From: Proteus vulgaris | GTDB taxonomy: Bacteria > Pseudomonadota > Gammaproteobacteria > Enterobacterales > Enterobacteriaceae | Assembly: GCF_023100685.1 (NCBI RefSeq) | Contig: NZ_CP090064.1 | Coordinates: 2,914,001-2,978,000, forward strand | DNA: 64,000 nucleotides | Direction: 5' to 3' | In this document: positions 20,380 through 30,849 of the stretch, piece by piece | Layout of the letters: each line of letters opens with the position of its first letter | Numbering within the stretch: position 1 is the first letter of the stretch | Notes under the pieces: model-generated | Database searches by the model: none | Seen by the model: the letters and a program-made list of their open reading frames with translations, nothing else | What the model was told of the DNA's origin: nothing | Program-made: the position numbers and the translations under genes

Positions 20380-21110
20380 TAGCGGCGCGCTTCTCGCATT
20401 AAACGTTTCATTTCTTCAACTGCTGGCGCTAAACCACTAAATACGGCTCTACCAATAATGGCATGACCTATATTCAGTTCATACAATTCAGGTAAGGCAG
20501 CAATACGTTGTACGTTGTGATAATGCAAACCATGCCCTGCATTTACTTTTAAGCCTTTAGAGGCGGCATAAGTCACTGCATCACGAATACGTACAAATTC
20601 TTTTTCTTGAGCCATTTCATCTTCAGCGTCAGCATAAGCGCCAGTGTGGATCTCAATAAAAGGTGCGCCAACACGATCCGCCGCGTTAATTTGTTCATGG
20701 TCAGGGTCAATAAACAGAGAAACTTTAATACCCGCCAAAGATAAGCGTTTAATGGCATCAGCTATCTTTTCTTCATTAGCAACAACATCTAAACCACCTT
20801 CTGTTGTTACTTCTTGGCGTTTTTCAGGCACTAAACAACAAAAATCAGGTTGTGTTTGGCACGCGATCTCGATCATTTCTTCAGTGACAGCCATTTCCAG
20901 ATTTAATCTTGTCTGAACTGTTTGGCTTATCAGCATTAAGTCACGATCAGTGATATGACGTCTATCTTCACGTAAATGAATAGTGATACCATCAGCGCCC
21001 GCTTGTTCTGCAACAAAAGCCGCTTGAACAGGATCGGGATACGTTGTGCCACGGGCATTACGAAGGGTGGCGATATGGTCAATATTAACGCCAAGTAGAA
21101 TATCAGACAT
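20379..21110 (-). CDS. pdxJ: Pyridoxine 5'-phosphate synthase
   Basis: 243 residues of the PdxJ TIM-barrel family: [17 protein letters not shown] at the start, HLREDRRHI, and the C-terminal [11 protein letters not shown] with the phosphate-binding loop. It joins 1-deoxyxylulose 5-phosphate and 3-amino-2-oxopropyl phosphate to make vitamin B6. It lies between recO (about 70 bp upstream) and acpS (overlapping). Confidence 0.96.
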   Translation of the reverse strand: MSDILLGVNIDHIATLRNARGTTYPDPVQAAFVAEQAGADGITIHLREDRRHITDRDLMLISQTVQTRLNLEMAVTEEMIEIACQTQPDFCCLVPEKRQEVTTEGGLDVVANEEKIADAIKRLSLAGIKVSLFIDPDHEQINAADRVGAPFIEIHTGAYADAEDEMAQEKEFVRIRDAVTYAASKGLKVNAGHGLHYHNVQRIAALPELYELNIGHAIIGRAVFSGLAPAVEEMKRLMREARR

Positions 21111-21179
21111 GCTCTTCTCCTGAAAAATAACGTTGCATTACCTTAGTTTACACATTCCATAGAGAAGAAAAAGACAATA

Positions 21180-21920
21180 TTACTGTTCTACCATCAATGC
21201 TCTTTTCTTTGGGGCTTTTTTAATGGCAAATTGTCTAAAAAGTTCTCTACTTTTTAATGGTTTTCCACCTAAATAAGGCTTTAATGCCATTCTAGTAAAC
21301 CTTTTTGCCGCTTTTAATGTTTCAACAGTAGGAAATTCGCGACTGGCTAAGGATTTTAATTCAAATCCAGTAAAACTATTATGATCAACCACTAAACTCG
21401 CAATAAAACCTTTTTCTTCTCGATAACGATAAGTCATCGAATCTGAAACAGGCTCTCCACTTCCTGCGCAATGCAAAAAATCCAGTCCATAACCAAGTTG
21501 GGTTAATAGCGCCAGTTCAAAGCGTCTTAAGGCTGCTTCTGGTGTAGTGTCGCTAGCTGCAAGAATTTGTAAGCAAGAAAGATATTCAAAAAAAAGCACA
21601 CTGTAAGAAGTGCCATTTTCCAAAACACGAGATAAGAGTTCGTTAAGATACAGGCCACTATAAAGAACAGAGCCTGTCAGCGGTAAAGCTAAAGAGATAG
21701 GTTCAGCATCACGAAGGGTTTTAACTTCTCCTCGCCCACTCCAACGAATGAGCAGAGGAGTAAAAGGTTGAAGTGCCCCTTTTAAGGGAGAACGACGGCC
21801 TCGCGCACCTTTTGACAATATGCGTACTCGCCCTTCATTTTCAGTGAAAAAATCGAGTAATAAACTCGTTTCACTGTAAGGTCGAGCATGGATAACGAAT
21901 GCACGTTGCCAGCCATCCAC
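21180..21920 (-). CDS. recO: DNA repair protein RecO
   Basis: 246 residues: an N-terminal OB fold ([33 protein letters not shown]) and a helical C-terminal part. RecO loads RecA on SSB-coated single-stranded DNA with RecR. It follows era by 9 bp in the rnc-era-recO cluster. The conserved cysteines of zinc-binding RecO proteins are not evident, as in the E. coli type. Confidence 0.93.
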   Translation of the reverse strand: MDGWQRAFVIHARPYSETSLLLDFFTENEGRVRILSKGARGRRSPLKGALQPFTPLLIRWSGRGEVKTLRDAEPISLALPLTGSVLYSGLYLNELLSRVLENGTSYSVLFFEYLSCLQILAASDTTPEAALRRFELALLTQLGYGLDFLHCAGSGEPVSDSMTYRYREEKGFIASLVVDHNSFTGFELKSLASREFPTVETLKAAKRFTRMALKPYLGGKPLKSRELFRQFAIKKAPKKRALMVEQ

Positions 21921-21929
21921 TTCAGTTAC

Positions 21930-22838
21930 CTACTTTAAATCGTCCACATAGCCAAGGCTACGTAAGGCACGTTCATCATCAGCCCAACCTGCTTTAACCT
22001 TCACCCAAAGTTCTAAGTGAACTTTGTTTTCAAATAGGTCTTCCATATCCATACGGGCTTCGGTGCCAATTTTCTTGATTTTTACGCCTTTATTACCAAT
22101 AACCATTTTTTTCTGGCCTTCACGCTCAACCAGAATTAATCCGTGGATATCGTAACCACCGCGTTCATTAGTCACAAATTGCTCAATTTCGACAGTGACA
22201 GAATAAGGTAATTCTTCACCTAAGAAACGCATCAATTTCTCACGAATAATTTCTGACGCCATAAAACGTTGAGAGCGATCAGTAATATAATCTTCTGGGA
22301 AATGATGAATAGCTTCAGGCAGACATTTACGAACAATTTTTGCAATTGTATCGATATTCATGTCTTTTTCTGCACTGATTGGCACAACATCAAGAAAATC
22401 CATTTGTTGGCTTAAAAAGCCAATATGTGGAAGTAACTTGGTTTTATCAATGACGTTATCCACTTTATTAATTGCTAATAAAACAGGGCAACGCAATGAT
22501 TTTAATTTGTTCAATACCATTTCGTCGTCAGGCGTCCAGTTGGTGCCTTCAACAACAAAAATCACCAGTTCAACATCACCAATCGAGCTACTTGCTGCGC
22601 GATTCATTAGTCTGTTGATAGCTCGCTTTTCTTCAATATGCAAGCCCGGTGTATCAACATAAATCGCTTGGTAAGCACCGTCAGTATCAATACCCATGAT
22701 ACGATGACGCGTTGTTTGCGGTTTACGTGATGTAATAGATACTTTCTGCCCCAATAATTGGTTCAGTAGTGTTGATTTTCCCACATTTGGGCGACCGACT
22801 ATCGCAATAAATCCGCAATAGGTTTGTTCTTCGCTCAT
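21930..22838 (-). CDS. era: GTPase Era
   Basis: 302 residues: GTPase motifs GRPNVGKST (G1), DTPGLH (G3) and NKVD (G4), then a KH RNA-binding domain ([13 protein letters not shown]). Era binds the 3' end of 16S rRNA in 30S maturation. The ATG overlaps the rnc stop by four bases, so translation is coupled. Confidence 0.97.
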   Translation of the reverse strand: MSEEQTYCGFIAIVGRPNVGKSTLLNQLLGQKVSITSRKPQTTRHRIMGIDTDGAYQAIYVDTPGLHIEEKRAINRLMNRAASSSIGDVELVIFVVEGTNWTPDDEMVLNKLKSLRCPVLLAINKVDNVIDKTKLLPHIGFLSQQMDFLDVVPISAEKDMNIDTIAKIVRKCLPEAIHHFPEDYITDRSQRFMASEIIREKLMRFLGEELPYSVTVEIEQFVTNERGGYDIHGLILVEREGQKKMVIGNKGVKIKKIGTEARMDMEDLFENKVHLELWVKVKAGWADDERALRSLGYVDDLK

Positions 22839-23515
22839 TCAAGCTCCAGTTGTATTAATGCCTGTTCAGCAGCGGCTTGTTCAGCTTTTCGACGGCTTGT
22901 ACCCATCCCTTTGACTGGTTGATCGATACCGCTTATCTGACAATGGATCGTAAACTCTTGGTCATGGGCTTCACCACGAACCTGTACCACAATATAAGAT
23001 GGTAGTGGTAGATGGCGCCCTTGCAGATACTCTTGCAGACGAGTTTTAGGATCTTTTTGCTTATCGCCTGGGCTGATTTCAGCCAAACGATTCTCATACC
23101 ATTTTAAAATAATTTTTTCGATATTTTGAATATCACTATCAAGGAAAATAGCACCAATTAAAGCTTCCACCGTATCCGCTAAAATTGATTCTCGGCGGAA
23201 ACCGCCACTTTTTAATTCTCCAGGGCCTAAACGCAGACATTCACCTAGTTCAAATTCACGCGCTAATTCAGCAAGTGTATTTCCACGAACAAGCGTTGCT
23301 CTCATTCGGCTCATATCCCCTTCATCAACACGAGGGAATTGATGATAGAGCGCGTTAGCAATAACATAGCTTAGAATTGAATCACCTAAAAATTCTAAAC
23401 GTTCATTGTGTTTACTGCTTGCACTACGATGCGTTAAAGCCTGTAGTAATAATTCATTTTGCGTAAAAGTATAGCCCAGTTTCTTTTGTAACTGGTTTAC
23501 TAATAAAGTATTCAT
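22835..23515 (-). CDS. rnc: Ribonuclease III
   Basis: 226 residues: the RNase III catalytic domain with signature [13 protein letters not shown] and acidic metal ligands ([11 protein letters not shown]), followed by a double-stranded RNA-binding domain (about 155-225; [16 protein letters not shown]). It processes rRNA precursors and structured mRNAs. It is separated from lepB by about 195 bp; in E. coli this leader carries an RNase III processing hairpin for autoregulation. Confidence 0.97.
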   Translation of the reverse strand: MNTLLVNQLQKKLGYTFTQNELLLQALTHRSASSKHNERLEFLGDSILSYVIANALYHQFPRVDEGDMSRMRATLVRGNTLAELAREFELGECLRLGPGELKSGGFRRESILADTVEALIGAIFLDSDIQNIEKIILKWYENRLAEISPGDKQKDPKTRLQEYLQGRHLPLPSYIVVQVRGEAHDQEFTIHCQISGIDQPVKGMGTSRRKAEQAAAEQALIQLELE

Positions 23516-23710
23516 GTGCGATCAAGTTCCATAACTTAATTTGAAGCACACGCAACAAATCTGTTTAAGACAACGAGAAATTATCGGGTTGGATAACAGA
23601 ACTGTTGCGTTTGCACTGGCTCCTGTGAATAACAGGAGCCAATCATATTTAAAGAAGTGGCATATTCTACACTGAGATAGAAAGGAATGCTGTAGCTATT
23701 TTGTCAATAG

Positions 23711-24682
23711 TTACTTAATGCCACCGATACGACTGAGACGAACACCTGTAGGCCATTCATTCTCTACTTTTTCAAAGCTCATCCAGATTGTTGTCGCTTT
23801 ACCGACTAAATTTTTCTCTGGTACAAAGCCCCAGAAACGACTGTCAGAACTTCCATCACGATTATCCCCCATCATAAAATAATGATCTTCAGGAACAATC
23901 CAAGTACCAACGGGTAATCCTGGTTGGATAAACTCAGGCATTGTCATATCACCAGGTATTGTCATAATACGGTGAGAGACTTTTCCTATCGTTTCTACGC
24001 GTTCTTCTTCACGTAGTTGAGTTGCTGTTGAAATAGGATCTTCAATCGGAATTGATTTCATGCCATTTATACGCTGACCACCCGGTACATTTTGTAACAA
24101 CAGCGTCCATTCACTTGGATAAGCGGTACCATATGTCACCGAAATCTCATCGTTACAAATCGCTTTATTACAATTTGGGTAGATATGTATTTTTTTCGAC
24201 ATCATATCATAAACAATTTTATCGCCCGGTAATCCAATAACACGTTTAATAAAGTCAGTAGAAGGATCACGAGGATATTTAAAGACAGCAATATCACCTC
24301 GTTTTGGCTTTCCTGTATTTATTAACGTTGTTTGTGTTATTGGATCTTTTAATCCATAAGCAAACTTTTCAACCAAGATAAAATCGCCAACCAATAAGGT
24401 TGGCATCATGGAGCGAGAAGGTATTTGAAACGGCTCATACACAAATGAACGCAGAACCAAAACAATAATCAATACTGGAAAAAGAGAACCTAAGGTTTCA
24501 GCCCAGCTTGGTTTATTAATTGATTTTGCTAACTCTTGCTGATCCTCGGTCCCTTGCGTCATCTCTTGAAGACGCTTTAGTTTTGCTTTTCGGGCTGGCT
24601 TGAGCTTAAAGCGCTCAATTCCCCAAAAAACTCCCGTTATTAGCGTTGCCAGCGTTAGGATCAAGGCAAACGTGTTAGCCAT
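23711..24682 (-). CDS. lepB: Signal peptidase I
   Basis: 323 residues: two N-terminal membrane segments (about 3-22 and 62-81), then the catalytic periplasmic domain with the nucleophile Ser in PSRSMMPTL, the Lys base in DFIKRVIGLPGD and box E (GDNRDGSSDSRFWGFVP). It cleaves signal peptides from exported proteins, including the fimbrial proteins of this window. It is 14 bp downstream of lepA, so the two form an operon. Confidence 0.96.
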   Translation of the reverse strand: MANTFALILTLATLITGVFWGIERFKLKPARKAKLKRLQEMTQGTEDQQELAKSINKPSWAETLGSLFPVLIIVLVLRSFVYEPFQIPSRSMMPTLLVGDFILVEKFAYGLKDPITQTTLINTGKPKRGDIAVFKYPRDPSTDFIKRVIGLPGDKIVYDMMSKKIHIYPNCNKAICNDEISVTYGTAYPSEWTLLLQNVPGGQRINGMKSIPIEDPISTATQLREEERVETIGKVSHRIMTIPGDMTMPEFIQPGLPVGTWIVPEDHYFMMGDNRDGSSDSRFWGFVPEKNLVGKATTIWMSFEKVENEWPTGVRLSRIGGIK

Positions 24683-24696
24683 GTTTTCTCCTTAAA

Positions 24697-26493
24697 TTAT
24701 TTATCTTTACCAACATGAAGGATGGCTAAAAACGCTTCTTGTGGTAGCTCTACGTTACCAATTTGCTTCATACGTTTTTTACCATCTTTCTGTTTTTGTA
24801 ACAGTTTTTTCTTACGGCTAACGTCACCACCATAACATTTGGCTAATACGTTTTTACGTAACTGTTTAACAGTTGAACGAGCAATAATATGGTTACCAAT
24901 TGCCGCTTGAATAGCGATATCAAACTGTTGACGTGGAATAAATTCTTTCATTTTTTCCACCAATTCACGGCCACGATAAGGTGCATTATCGTTATGTGTA
25001 ATCAATGCTAATGCATCAACACGATCACTATTTATTAAGACATCAACACGCACCATGTTAGAGCCTTGGAAGCGGATAAAGTTATAGTCTAAAGAGGCAT
25101 AACCGCGTGATGTGGATTTTAATCGATCAAAGAAATCTAAGACCACTTCAGCCATCGGAATTTCGTAAGTCAATGAGACCTGATTACCATGATAGACCAT
25201 ATTGGTCTGAACACCGCGTTTTTCGATACATAAAGTAATTACATTACCTAAGTATTCTTGCGGTAATAACATATGACATTCAGCAATAGGCTCTCTGATT
25301 TCTTCAATATTATTCAGTGGCGGTAATTTAGACGGGCTATCCACTAATACAATATCACCGCTCGTCATTTCAACTTCATAAACTACGGTTGGAGCTGTTG
25401 TGATCAGGTCAAGATCATATTCACGTTCTAAACGTTCTTGGATGATCTCCATATGAAGAAGACCCAAGAAACCACAACGGAAACCAAAACCTAACGCGGT
25501 TGAGCTTTCTGGCTCATAGAATAATGAAGCATCATTCAGGCTTAATTTACCTAATGCATCACGGAATGATTCATAGTCGTCAGAGCTAATTGGGAATAAA
25601 CCTGCATAAACCTGTGGCTTCACTTTTTTAAAGCCCGGTAATGGTTTATCTGCTGGTTTTTGGGCTGCTGTTAAAGTATCCCCAACAGGCGCACCTAAAA
25701 TATCTTTAATACCACAAACAACCCAACCTACTTCGCCACAATTTAATTGTGTTGTATCAATTTGTTTTGGTGTGAAAATACCAATACGGTCAATGTTATA
25801 AACTTGACCAGTACTCATCACCTTAATTTTATCACCTTTACTCACTTTACCGTTTTTAACACGGATCAGTGAAACAACACCTAGGTAGTTATCAAACCAT
25901 GAATCAATGATCAGTGCTTGTAATGGAGCATCGGGATCACCTTCAGGTGCTGGAATTTCTTTAACAAGGCGTTCGATAACTTCTTTAACACCAATACCTG
26001 TTTTTGCAGAACAACGAACTGCATCTGTGGCATCAATTCCCACAATGTCTTCAATTTCTTCAGCAACGCGCTCAGGTTCAGCTGCAGGTAAATCTATTTT
26101 ATTTAAAACTGGAACGACGGTGAGATCCATGTCCATCGCCGTATAGCAGTTTGCTAATGTTTGTGCTTCAACCCCTTGTCCTGCATCAACGACCAATAAG
26201 GCGCCTTCACAAGCAGCAAGTGAACGAGATACTTCATAAGAGAAGTCAACGTGTCCTGGGGTATCGATAAAGTTAAGCTGATAAACTTCACCGTCATCTG
26301 CGGTGTAATTCAAGGTTACGCTTTGCGCTTTGATTGTAATACCACGTTCACGCTCAAGATCCATAGAATCAAGAACCTGCGCAGCCATTTCACGATCTGA
26401 TAAGCCACCACAAATTTGAATAATTCGATCTGATAACGTCGATTTACCGTGGTCAATATGTGCGATAATGGAAAAGTTACGTATGTTTTTCAT
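24697..26493 (-). CDS. lepA: Elongation factor 4 (LepA)
   Basis: 598 residues: a GTPase domain ([28 protein letters not shown]), beta-barrel domain 2, EF-G-like domains III and V and the LepA-specific C-terminal domain ending LHVGKDK. It is a ribosome-associated translational GTPase. First gene of the lepA-lepB operon. Confidence 0.97.
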   Translation of the reverse strand: MKNIRNFSIIAHIDHGKSTLSDRIIQICGGLSDREMAAQVLDSMDLERERGITIKAQSVTLNYTADDGEVYQLNFIDTPGHVDFSYEVSRSLAACEGALLVVDAGQGVEAQTLANCYTAMDMDLTVVPVLNKIDLPAAEPERVAEEIEDIVGIDATDAVRCSAKTGIGVKEVIERLVKEIPAPEGDPDAPLQALIIDSWFDNYLGVVSLIRVKNGKVSKGDKIKVMSTGQVYNIDRIGIFTPKQIDTTQLNCGEVGWVVCGIKDILGAPVGDTLTAAQKPADKPLPGFKKVKPQVYAGLFPISSDDYESFRDALGKLSLNDASLFYEPESSTALGFGFRCGFLGLLHMEIIQERLEREYDLDLITTAPTVVYEVEMTSGDIVLVDSPSKLPPLNNIEEIREPIAECHMLLPQEYLGNVITLCIEKRGVQTNMVYHGNQVSLTYEIPMAEVVLDFFDRLKSTSRGYASLDYNFIRFQGSNMVRVDVLINSDRVDALALITHNDNAPYRGRELVEKMKEFIPRQQFDIAIQAAIGNHIIARSTVKQLRKNVLAKCYGGDVSRKKKLLQKQKDGKKRMKQIGNVELPQEAFLAILHVGKDK

Positions 26494-26760
26494 TCTGAAA
26501 TTATTTTTCTCTATTGCTTTGCTCTATAAATCTGGCTTTGGAGTCATTCATGGACACAAAGCGAAAACTCTATATTGCAGGAGTTATTATTGATGACGCA
26601 TTCTACACACTAGAGACATTATACTCAAAGAAACGTTCATCAAACACAAACATTTATGCTAAGACTTACATTTATTTGTGATTTTTTTGAGGTAATTTCC
26701 AGATATCGAAACGTGTTAATTTAAGATGAAAACGATAACAAAATTAACCAAGCAAAAATA
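26494..26760. other. Intergenic leader upstream of lepA
   Basis: About 270 bp between lepA and the rseC terminator. It probably contains the lepA promoter on the minus strand, but no element stands out. No gene seen. Confidence 0.4.
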
Positions 26761-26778
26761 ATGGGGCTAATGCCCCAT
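26761..26778. terminator. Terminator of the rpoE-rseABC operon
   Basis: ATGGGGC / GCCCCAT stem with a 4-base loop. The minus strand continues TATTTTTG after it, fitting termination 16 bp after rseC; the plus strand also has a T-run. Confidence 0.78.
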
Positions 26779-26794
26779 CTTTTTTATCTGTCAG

Positions 26795-27259
26795 CTACTC
26801 TTGAAATTGAACCTTAAGTTCATGAGGAGGAAGACCTATTTGTAATATAACAGGCTCAAACCCTTCGTCTTTACTCCACCATGTTGCCACTTTTTTTGCT
26901 AATAAAAAGCCAAGAAGGCCACCAGCAAGACCACTACAAAAAATAGCAAATTCACTGGAAAACCAAAGGCTCGCAATACCCGCAACAATAAATAGACCAA
27001 TAAGTGGCGTTAAATACACCAACATAGCCGAAAGGAGTAAATTATTTTCAGGGATCCCTACTTCCACTTTTTGCCCTTCAACTAAAGGTTGTGCAACAGG
27101 AAGTTCGAGTTGATGAACAGTTTCGGGCCCTATTTTATTTAATAAATAAGAGCCACACGCGGCACGAGCTTGGCAACTACCACAGCCAGAAGAGGAACCG
27201 TAGCGCAATAACGCTCTTCCTTCATGCCAATGTATAACTGTTGCCCACTCTTTAACCAT
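26795..27259 (-). CDS. rseC: SoxR-reducing/sigma-E regulator RseC
   Basis: 154 residues: an N-terminal part with a four-cysteine cluster (CGSCQARAACG), then two predicted transmembrane helices (about 76-97 and 100-122; LLSAMLVYLTPLIGLFIVAG), and a cytoplasmic tail. Last gene of rpoE-rseABC. The family is linked to SoxR reduction through the Rsx complex. Confidence 0.92.
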   Translation of the reverse strand: MVKEWATVIHWHEGRALLRYGSSSGCGSCQARAACGSYLLNKIGPETVHQLELPVAQPLVEGQKVEVGIPENNLLLSAMLVYLTPLIGLFIVAGIASLWFSSEFAIFCSGLAGGLLGFLLAKKVATWWSKDEGFEPVILQIGLPPHELKVQFQE

Positions 27260-27271
27260 AACTTATACCTT

Positions 27272-28240
27272 TTACTTTTTCGTAAATACAACACTGTTGA
27301 CTATCTTCTGTGCCGTAGAAAATGGTAATTGACCAATAAAGGTAATTTCATTGCCTTCTTTGTCATAGGTATAAATTGTATTACGACCATACCTTAACAT
27401 TTTATCGCGTTCGGGCGAATTTGTTTGCTGACCACTTTTATTAACATAAATAGAGAAGTCAAATAAGCCATCACTAAATAAAATAGACTGACTAAATTCA
27501 GTTTCAGAAATCTGATGATTACTACGTTTTACTTCTTTAAAACCATCAGGTAACTCGCTGACTGACCAGTTATAAACTAAAGATTTAGATTTAGGAATAA
27601 GTAACACTGGCGGCATATTAACCGTACGTAATGAATTCAATTTAGTTTCAACCTCATTGCCTTCATTCACCGTGATCACCCTAAATTGTTCAATAATGTC
27701 ATTATTTTTATCTAAAAGATCCACTCTTAAAGGAAGATATCTTTCTTCATCAATAAACAGGACATAATCATAACGGTCATTATTTTTTGATAGCACACGC
27801 ACAACGCGACTTGGAATATCACCGATATGTGTTCTACCTGCATCGATAAAGTTATAATATCCCGATAACTCATTGAAATCTTGGTAGATAATAGCTGGAA
27901 TATAATCAACAATATGATCATTTCTCAAGCTAAAGGCATCTAATCCTGGCTCAAAATAACTAATTTCATTACCACGTTGAACAATTTCACGACGTGTACT
28001 GTCCATTTGCATTAGTTGTGCAAGGGGTTTGTCATCAATAAGAGTATGACGATAGCGAATAGGGACAATACCTTGAGAATTGATATTGATAAAAGATAAT
28101 TCATAGGTAGAAGTTTGACTTGTATGACCCATCTTTTGCAACAAAGCCTCGACACTACCCGTTTGAGGTTGTGCCAAGGCTTGTATCGACATTGACAGGC
28201 TGCCCACCAATAATAAGGCGGATAACCATGATTTTTTCAT
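27272..28240 (-). CDS. rseB: Sigma-E regulatory protein RseB
   Basis: 322 residues with a signal peptide (ending IQALAQ) and the two-domain MucB/RseB fold. It is a periplasmic protein that binds the periplasmic part of RseA and protects it from DegS cleavage; mislocalised lipopolysaccharide or lipoproteins release it. It lies between rseA and rseC in the same operon, 12 bp before rseC. Confidence 0.94.
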   Translation of the reverse strand: MKKSWLSALLLVGSLSMSIQALAQPQTGSVEALLQKMGHTSQTSTYELSFININSQGIVPIRYRHTLIDDKPLAQLMQMDSTRREIVQRGNEISYFEPGLDAFSLRNDHIVDYIPAIIYQDFNELSGYYNFIDAGRTHIGDIPSRVVRVLSKNNDRYDYVLFIDEERYLPLRVDLLDKNNDIIEQFRVITVNEGNEVETKLNSLRTVNMPPVLLIPKSKSLVYNWSVSELPDGFKEVKRSNHQISETEFSQSILFSDGLFDFSIYVNKSGQQTNSPERDKMLRYGRNTIYTYDKEGNEITFIGQLPFSTAQKIVNSVVFTKK

Positions 28241-28286
28241 TACGACTGTTTCATTCCCACACGTTATTTATACATTTACGTCGTTA

Positions 28287-28916
28287 TTATTGCTGTGCAG
28301 CTACTGGTTGAGTGACACCTTGCTCATTCGCAGGTGCTTCATTTTGTGGTGCATTATAAATACGACGATCTAACTCGTACTGTTGCAACATTAAGCCAAG
28401 GCGCTGATTGCGCTCTTGTAAACGTGTTTGCTGGTCTTTGCCTAAAGTATCGTTTTGAAGATTTAAACTCACTGGCGCACCTGAACCCATAATAGGTTGG
28501 GTATTAAATACAGGAGTGTCTACTTGGAAATCTTCAGAACCATTCTTTCCATTATATTGCTGAACACCAACAATAACAGCTAATGAAACACAAGCCGCGA
28601 CACCGATTTGAGTTAACTGACTTGCCCAAGGACGTAACGTTTGTAAGAAAGAGTGCTGACGCCATTGTGATGGCGCAGGTTGCTGCTCTCGTTGTTGTTC
28701 AGGACTTATGCGGACAGGCTCATTCTCTAAAGCGAGCGCAACGCGACTTGCGATATCAAAGTGGACTACTTCACCTACATCACCACGCATTGTGTCACGA
28801 ATTAAATGGTAACGTTGCCATGTCTCTTTCATGGAGTCATCACGCGCAATTGTTCCCATTAATTCTTTATCAAGAACTTCGCCATCCATAAATGCAGAAA
28901 GTTTTTCTTTTTGCAT
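28287..28916 (-). CDS. rseA: Anti-sigma-E factor RseA
   Basis: 209 residues from the ATG at 28916, which gives the conserved MQKEKLSAFMDGE opening; an in-frame ATG overlapping the rpoE stop (28958) would add 14 unconserved residues. It has an N-terminal sigma-E-binding domain (about 1-85), one transmembrane helix (about 105-122; IGVAACVSLAVIVGV) and a periplasmic Gln-rich tail that binds RseB. Stepwise proteolysis of RseA releases RpoE. Confidence 0.94.
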   Translation of the reverse strand: MQKEKLSAFMDGEVLDKELMGTIARDDSMKETWQRYHLIRDTMRGDVGEVVHFDIASRVALALENEPVRISPEQQREQQPAPSQWRQHSFLQTLRPWASQLTQIGVAACVSLAVIVGVQQYNGKNGSEDFQVDTPVFNTQPIMGSGAPVSLNLQNDTLGKDQQTRLQERNQRLGLMLQQYELDRRIYNAPQNEAPANEQGVTQPVAAQQ

Positions 28917-28954
28917 GTAAAAGTACCCTTCAGTCAATGATGGTTCACCCACAA

Positions 28955-29533
28955 TCAAAACTCTTGTATTAATGGTTGAACCTTATTATCAATAGCTTCT
29001 CGCGCCCTAAAAATACGTGAACGTACTGTTCCGACAGGGCAATCCATAATGACGGCTATCTCTTCATAGCTCAGTCCGTCAAGTTCCCGAAGTGTTATAG
29101 CAACCCTTAGATCTTCAGGTAATGACTCTATGGTGTGAAAAACCACTCTCCGTAACTCTTCAGACAACATTAAATTCTCAGGGTTCGAAATTTCTTTTAA
29201 TGCGTTTGGTGATTCAAAATTTTCGACATCACTCGCATCTAAATCATTTGAAGGCGGACGTCGCCCTTGTGCCACCAGATAATTTTTTGCGGTATTCACC
29301 GCAATGCGGTAAAGCCATGTATAAAAAGCACTATCACCACGAAAAGAACCTATGGCTCGGTAAGCTTTAATAAAGGCTTCCTGCGAAACATCTGGCACAT
29401 CACCCTGTGGTACATAACGGGAAATCAGGCTTGCTACCTTGTGTTGATAGCGGATAACCAGCAAATTAAACGCATTCTGGTCACCATTTTGTACCTTTTC
29501 AACCAACATTTGGTCCGTTAACTGCTCGCTCAT
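28955..29533 (-). CDS. rpoE: RNA polymerase sigma-E factor
   Basis: 192 residues, an ECF sigma factor: region 2 (NLLVIRYQHKVASLISRY, AFYTWLYRIAVNTAKNYL) and region 4 (LREDGLSYEEIA-like helix-turn-helix, here LRELDGLSYEEIAVIM). It directs envelope-stress transcription. A sigma-E promoter lies about 100 bp upstream, indicating autoactivation. First gene of rpoE-rseABC. Confidence 0.97.
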   Translation of the reverse strand: MSEQLTDQMLVEKVQNGDQNAFNLLVIRYQHKVASLISRYVPQGDVPDVSQEAFIKAYRAIGSFRGDSAFYTWLYRIAVNTAKNYLVAQGRRPPSNDLDASDVENFESPNALKEISNPENLMLSEELRRVVFHTIESLPEDLRVAITLRELDGLSYEEIAVIMDCPVGTVRSRIFRAREAIDNKVQPLIQEF

Positions 29534-29633
29534 TAGAGATGGACTCTCCCGAAGTCAAGCTTCGCACTATTTTTAAATGACTCCGTCATATTTACTCTCG
29601 TTATTCCTTCTCGTTTTTTATGAGCTACATGAC

Positions 29634-29660
29634 TTAGAGCGTAAAAATAGTATGAAGTTC
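29634..29660 (-). promoter_or_regulatory. Sigma-E promoter of rpoE
   Basis: On the minus strand GAACTT (29660-29655), a 16-base spacer and TCTAA (29638-29634) match the sigma-E consensus GAACTT-N16-TCTGA/TCTAA. Confidence 0.85.
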
Positions 29661-29829
29661 AATTCAATCATTATTTTAAGAGATGAATCACAAAAAAATT
29701 ATCATGGTGATCACCAGCCAATATGCAATTTGCCAATAAAGAAACGATAACACAATGATATTATTTAGATATATACGATTACTTACAACAATATATATTA
29801 TCTTAAACAAGGCATTATTAAATATAGAT

Positions 29830-30585
29830 TTAATAATATAAATAAAAGTCAGTTACCCAAGATTGAAACTTATCAGTGTAATGACCTTCATTATGACGAA
29901 TAATAAGCTCTTCTATATTACATCCAATGCAACTTTCACTTTGTCTTTGAAATGCTAACAATATTCGATGGTAGGGTTTGTCTGCGCTATCTTTGATATT
30001 CACTCGCTTGACAATATTCCACTCTTTTTTTTCTGCTATTTCAATAAATTGTTCACCAATAGCATAGGGCAACACAACACAAAATAAACCATCATCTGTA
30101 ATAAGTGATTGCGCACTGTCCAATAATCCCTCATGCGTTAATGTTTTAGTATAACGAGCTTGTTCACGAACATCATTACGACAAGCAATTGCCGGCTCAA
30201 AATAAGGGGGATTACTGACAATTAAATCATACTTACCTTGTGTTTGTTCTGCATAATGATGAATATCACAATGATAAATATGAATTAATGAACACCATTG
30301 TGATGCTTGGGCATTGTCTGTAGCTTGTAATGCCGCATTTTCATCAAGTTCAATGCCATCAATACACTCAATTTGGTTAGCCCGTTGAGCCAACATTAAA
30401 GCAACTAATCCACTCCCCGTACCGATATCAAGAGCTCTTTTTACATTCTCGATAGGTGCCCAGGCTCCGAGTAAAACGCCATCTGTCCCTACTTTCATTT
30501 CACACTTATCATGAGCAACAAAAAATTGTTTAAATGTAAAACCACCTTTGCGTAATCCCGCTTTTTTCACTTTCTTTTGATTCAT
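29830..30585 (-). CDS. trmN6: tRNA1(Val) (adenine(37)-N6)-methyltransferase
   Basis: 251 residues, a class I SAM methyltransferase: SAM motif ALDIGTGSGLVALML, then the adenine-N6 motif NPPY (LIVSNPPYFEPA). It matches the YfiC/TrmN family, which methylates A37 of tRNA-Val. It is divergent from srmB, as in E. coli. Confidence 0.9.
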   Translation of the reverse strand: MNQKKVKKAGLRKGGFTFKQFFVAHDKCEMKVGTDGVLLGAWAPIENVKRALDIGTGSGLVALMLAQRANQIECIDGIELDENAALQATDNAQASQWCSLIHIYHCDIHHYAEQTQGKYDLIVSNPPYFEPAIACRNDVREQARYTKTLTHEGLLDSAQSLITDDGLFCVVLPYAIGEQFIEIAEKKEWNIVKRVNIKDSADKPYHRILLAFQRQSESCIGCNIEELIIRHNEGHYTDKFQSWVTDFYLYY

Positions 30586-30849
30586 CTATAGGCTCTATTG
30601 ATTCGTCTTACTATCTCTTTTTTATTACTTATCATTCATGTCATTGAAAAAGAGATATATGGTATGATAACGCTTCTGCAACCCCTATCTTAACATTAAA
30701 CTATTTGTATACGATGCGCGCTTATTTAGATTAAGCCTAAAAACAACGAATACCTTCGTCTATCGGTAATATATAATGTGATAGCGGTAAATCCGCTGGC
30801 TTTTAGCAGGGGATAATGTCAAAATCCGCGCCCTAAACAGAGGTATACA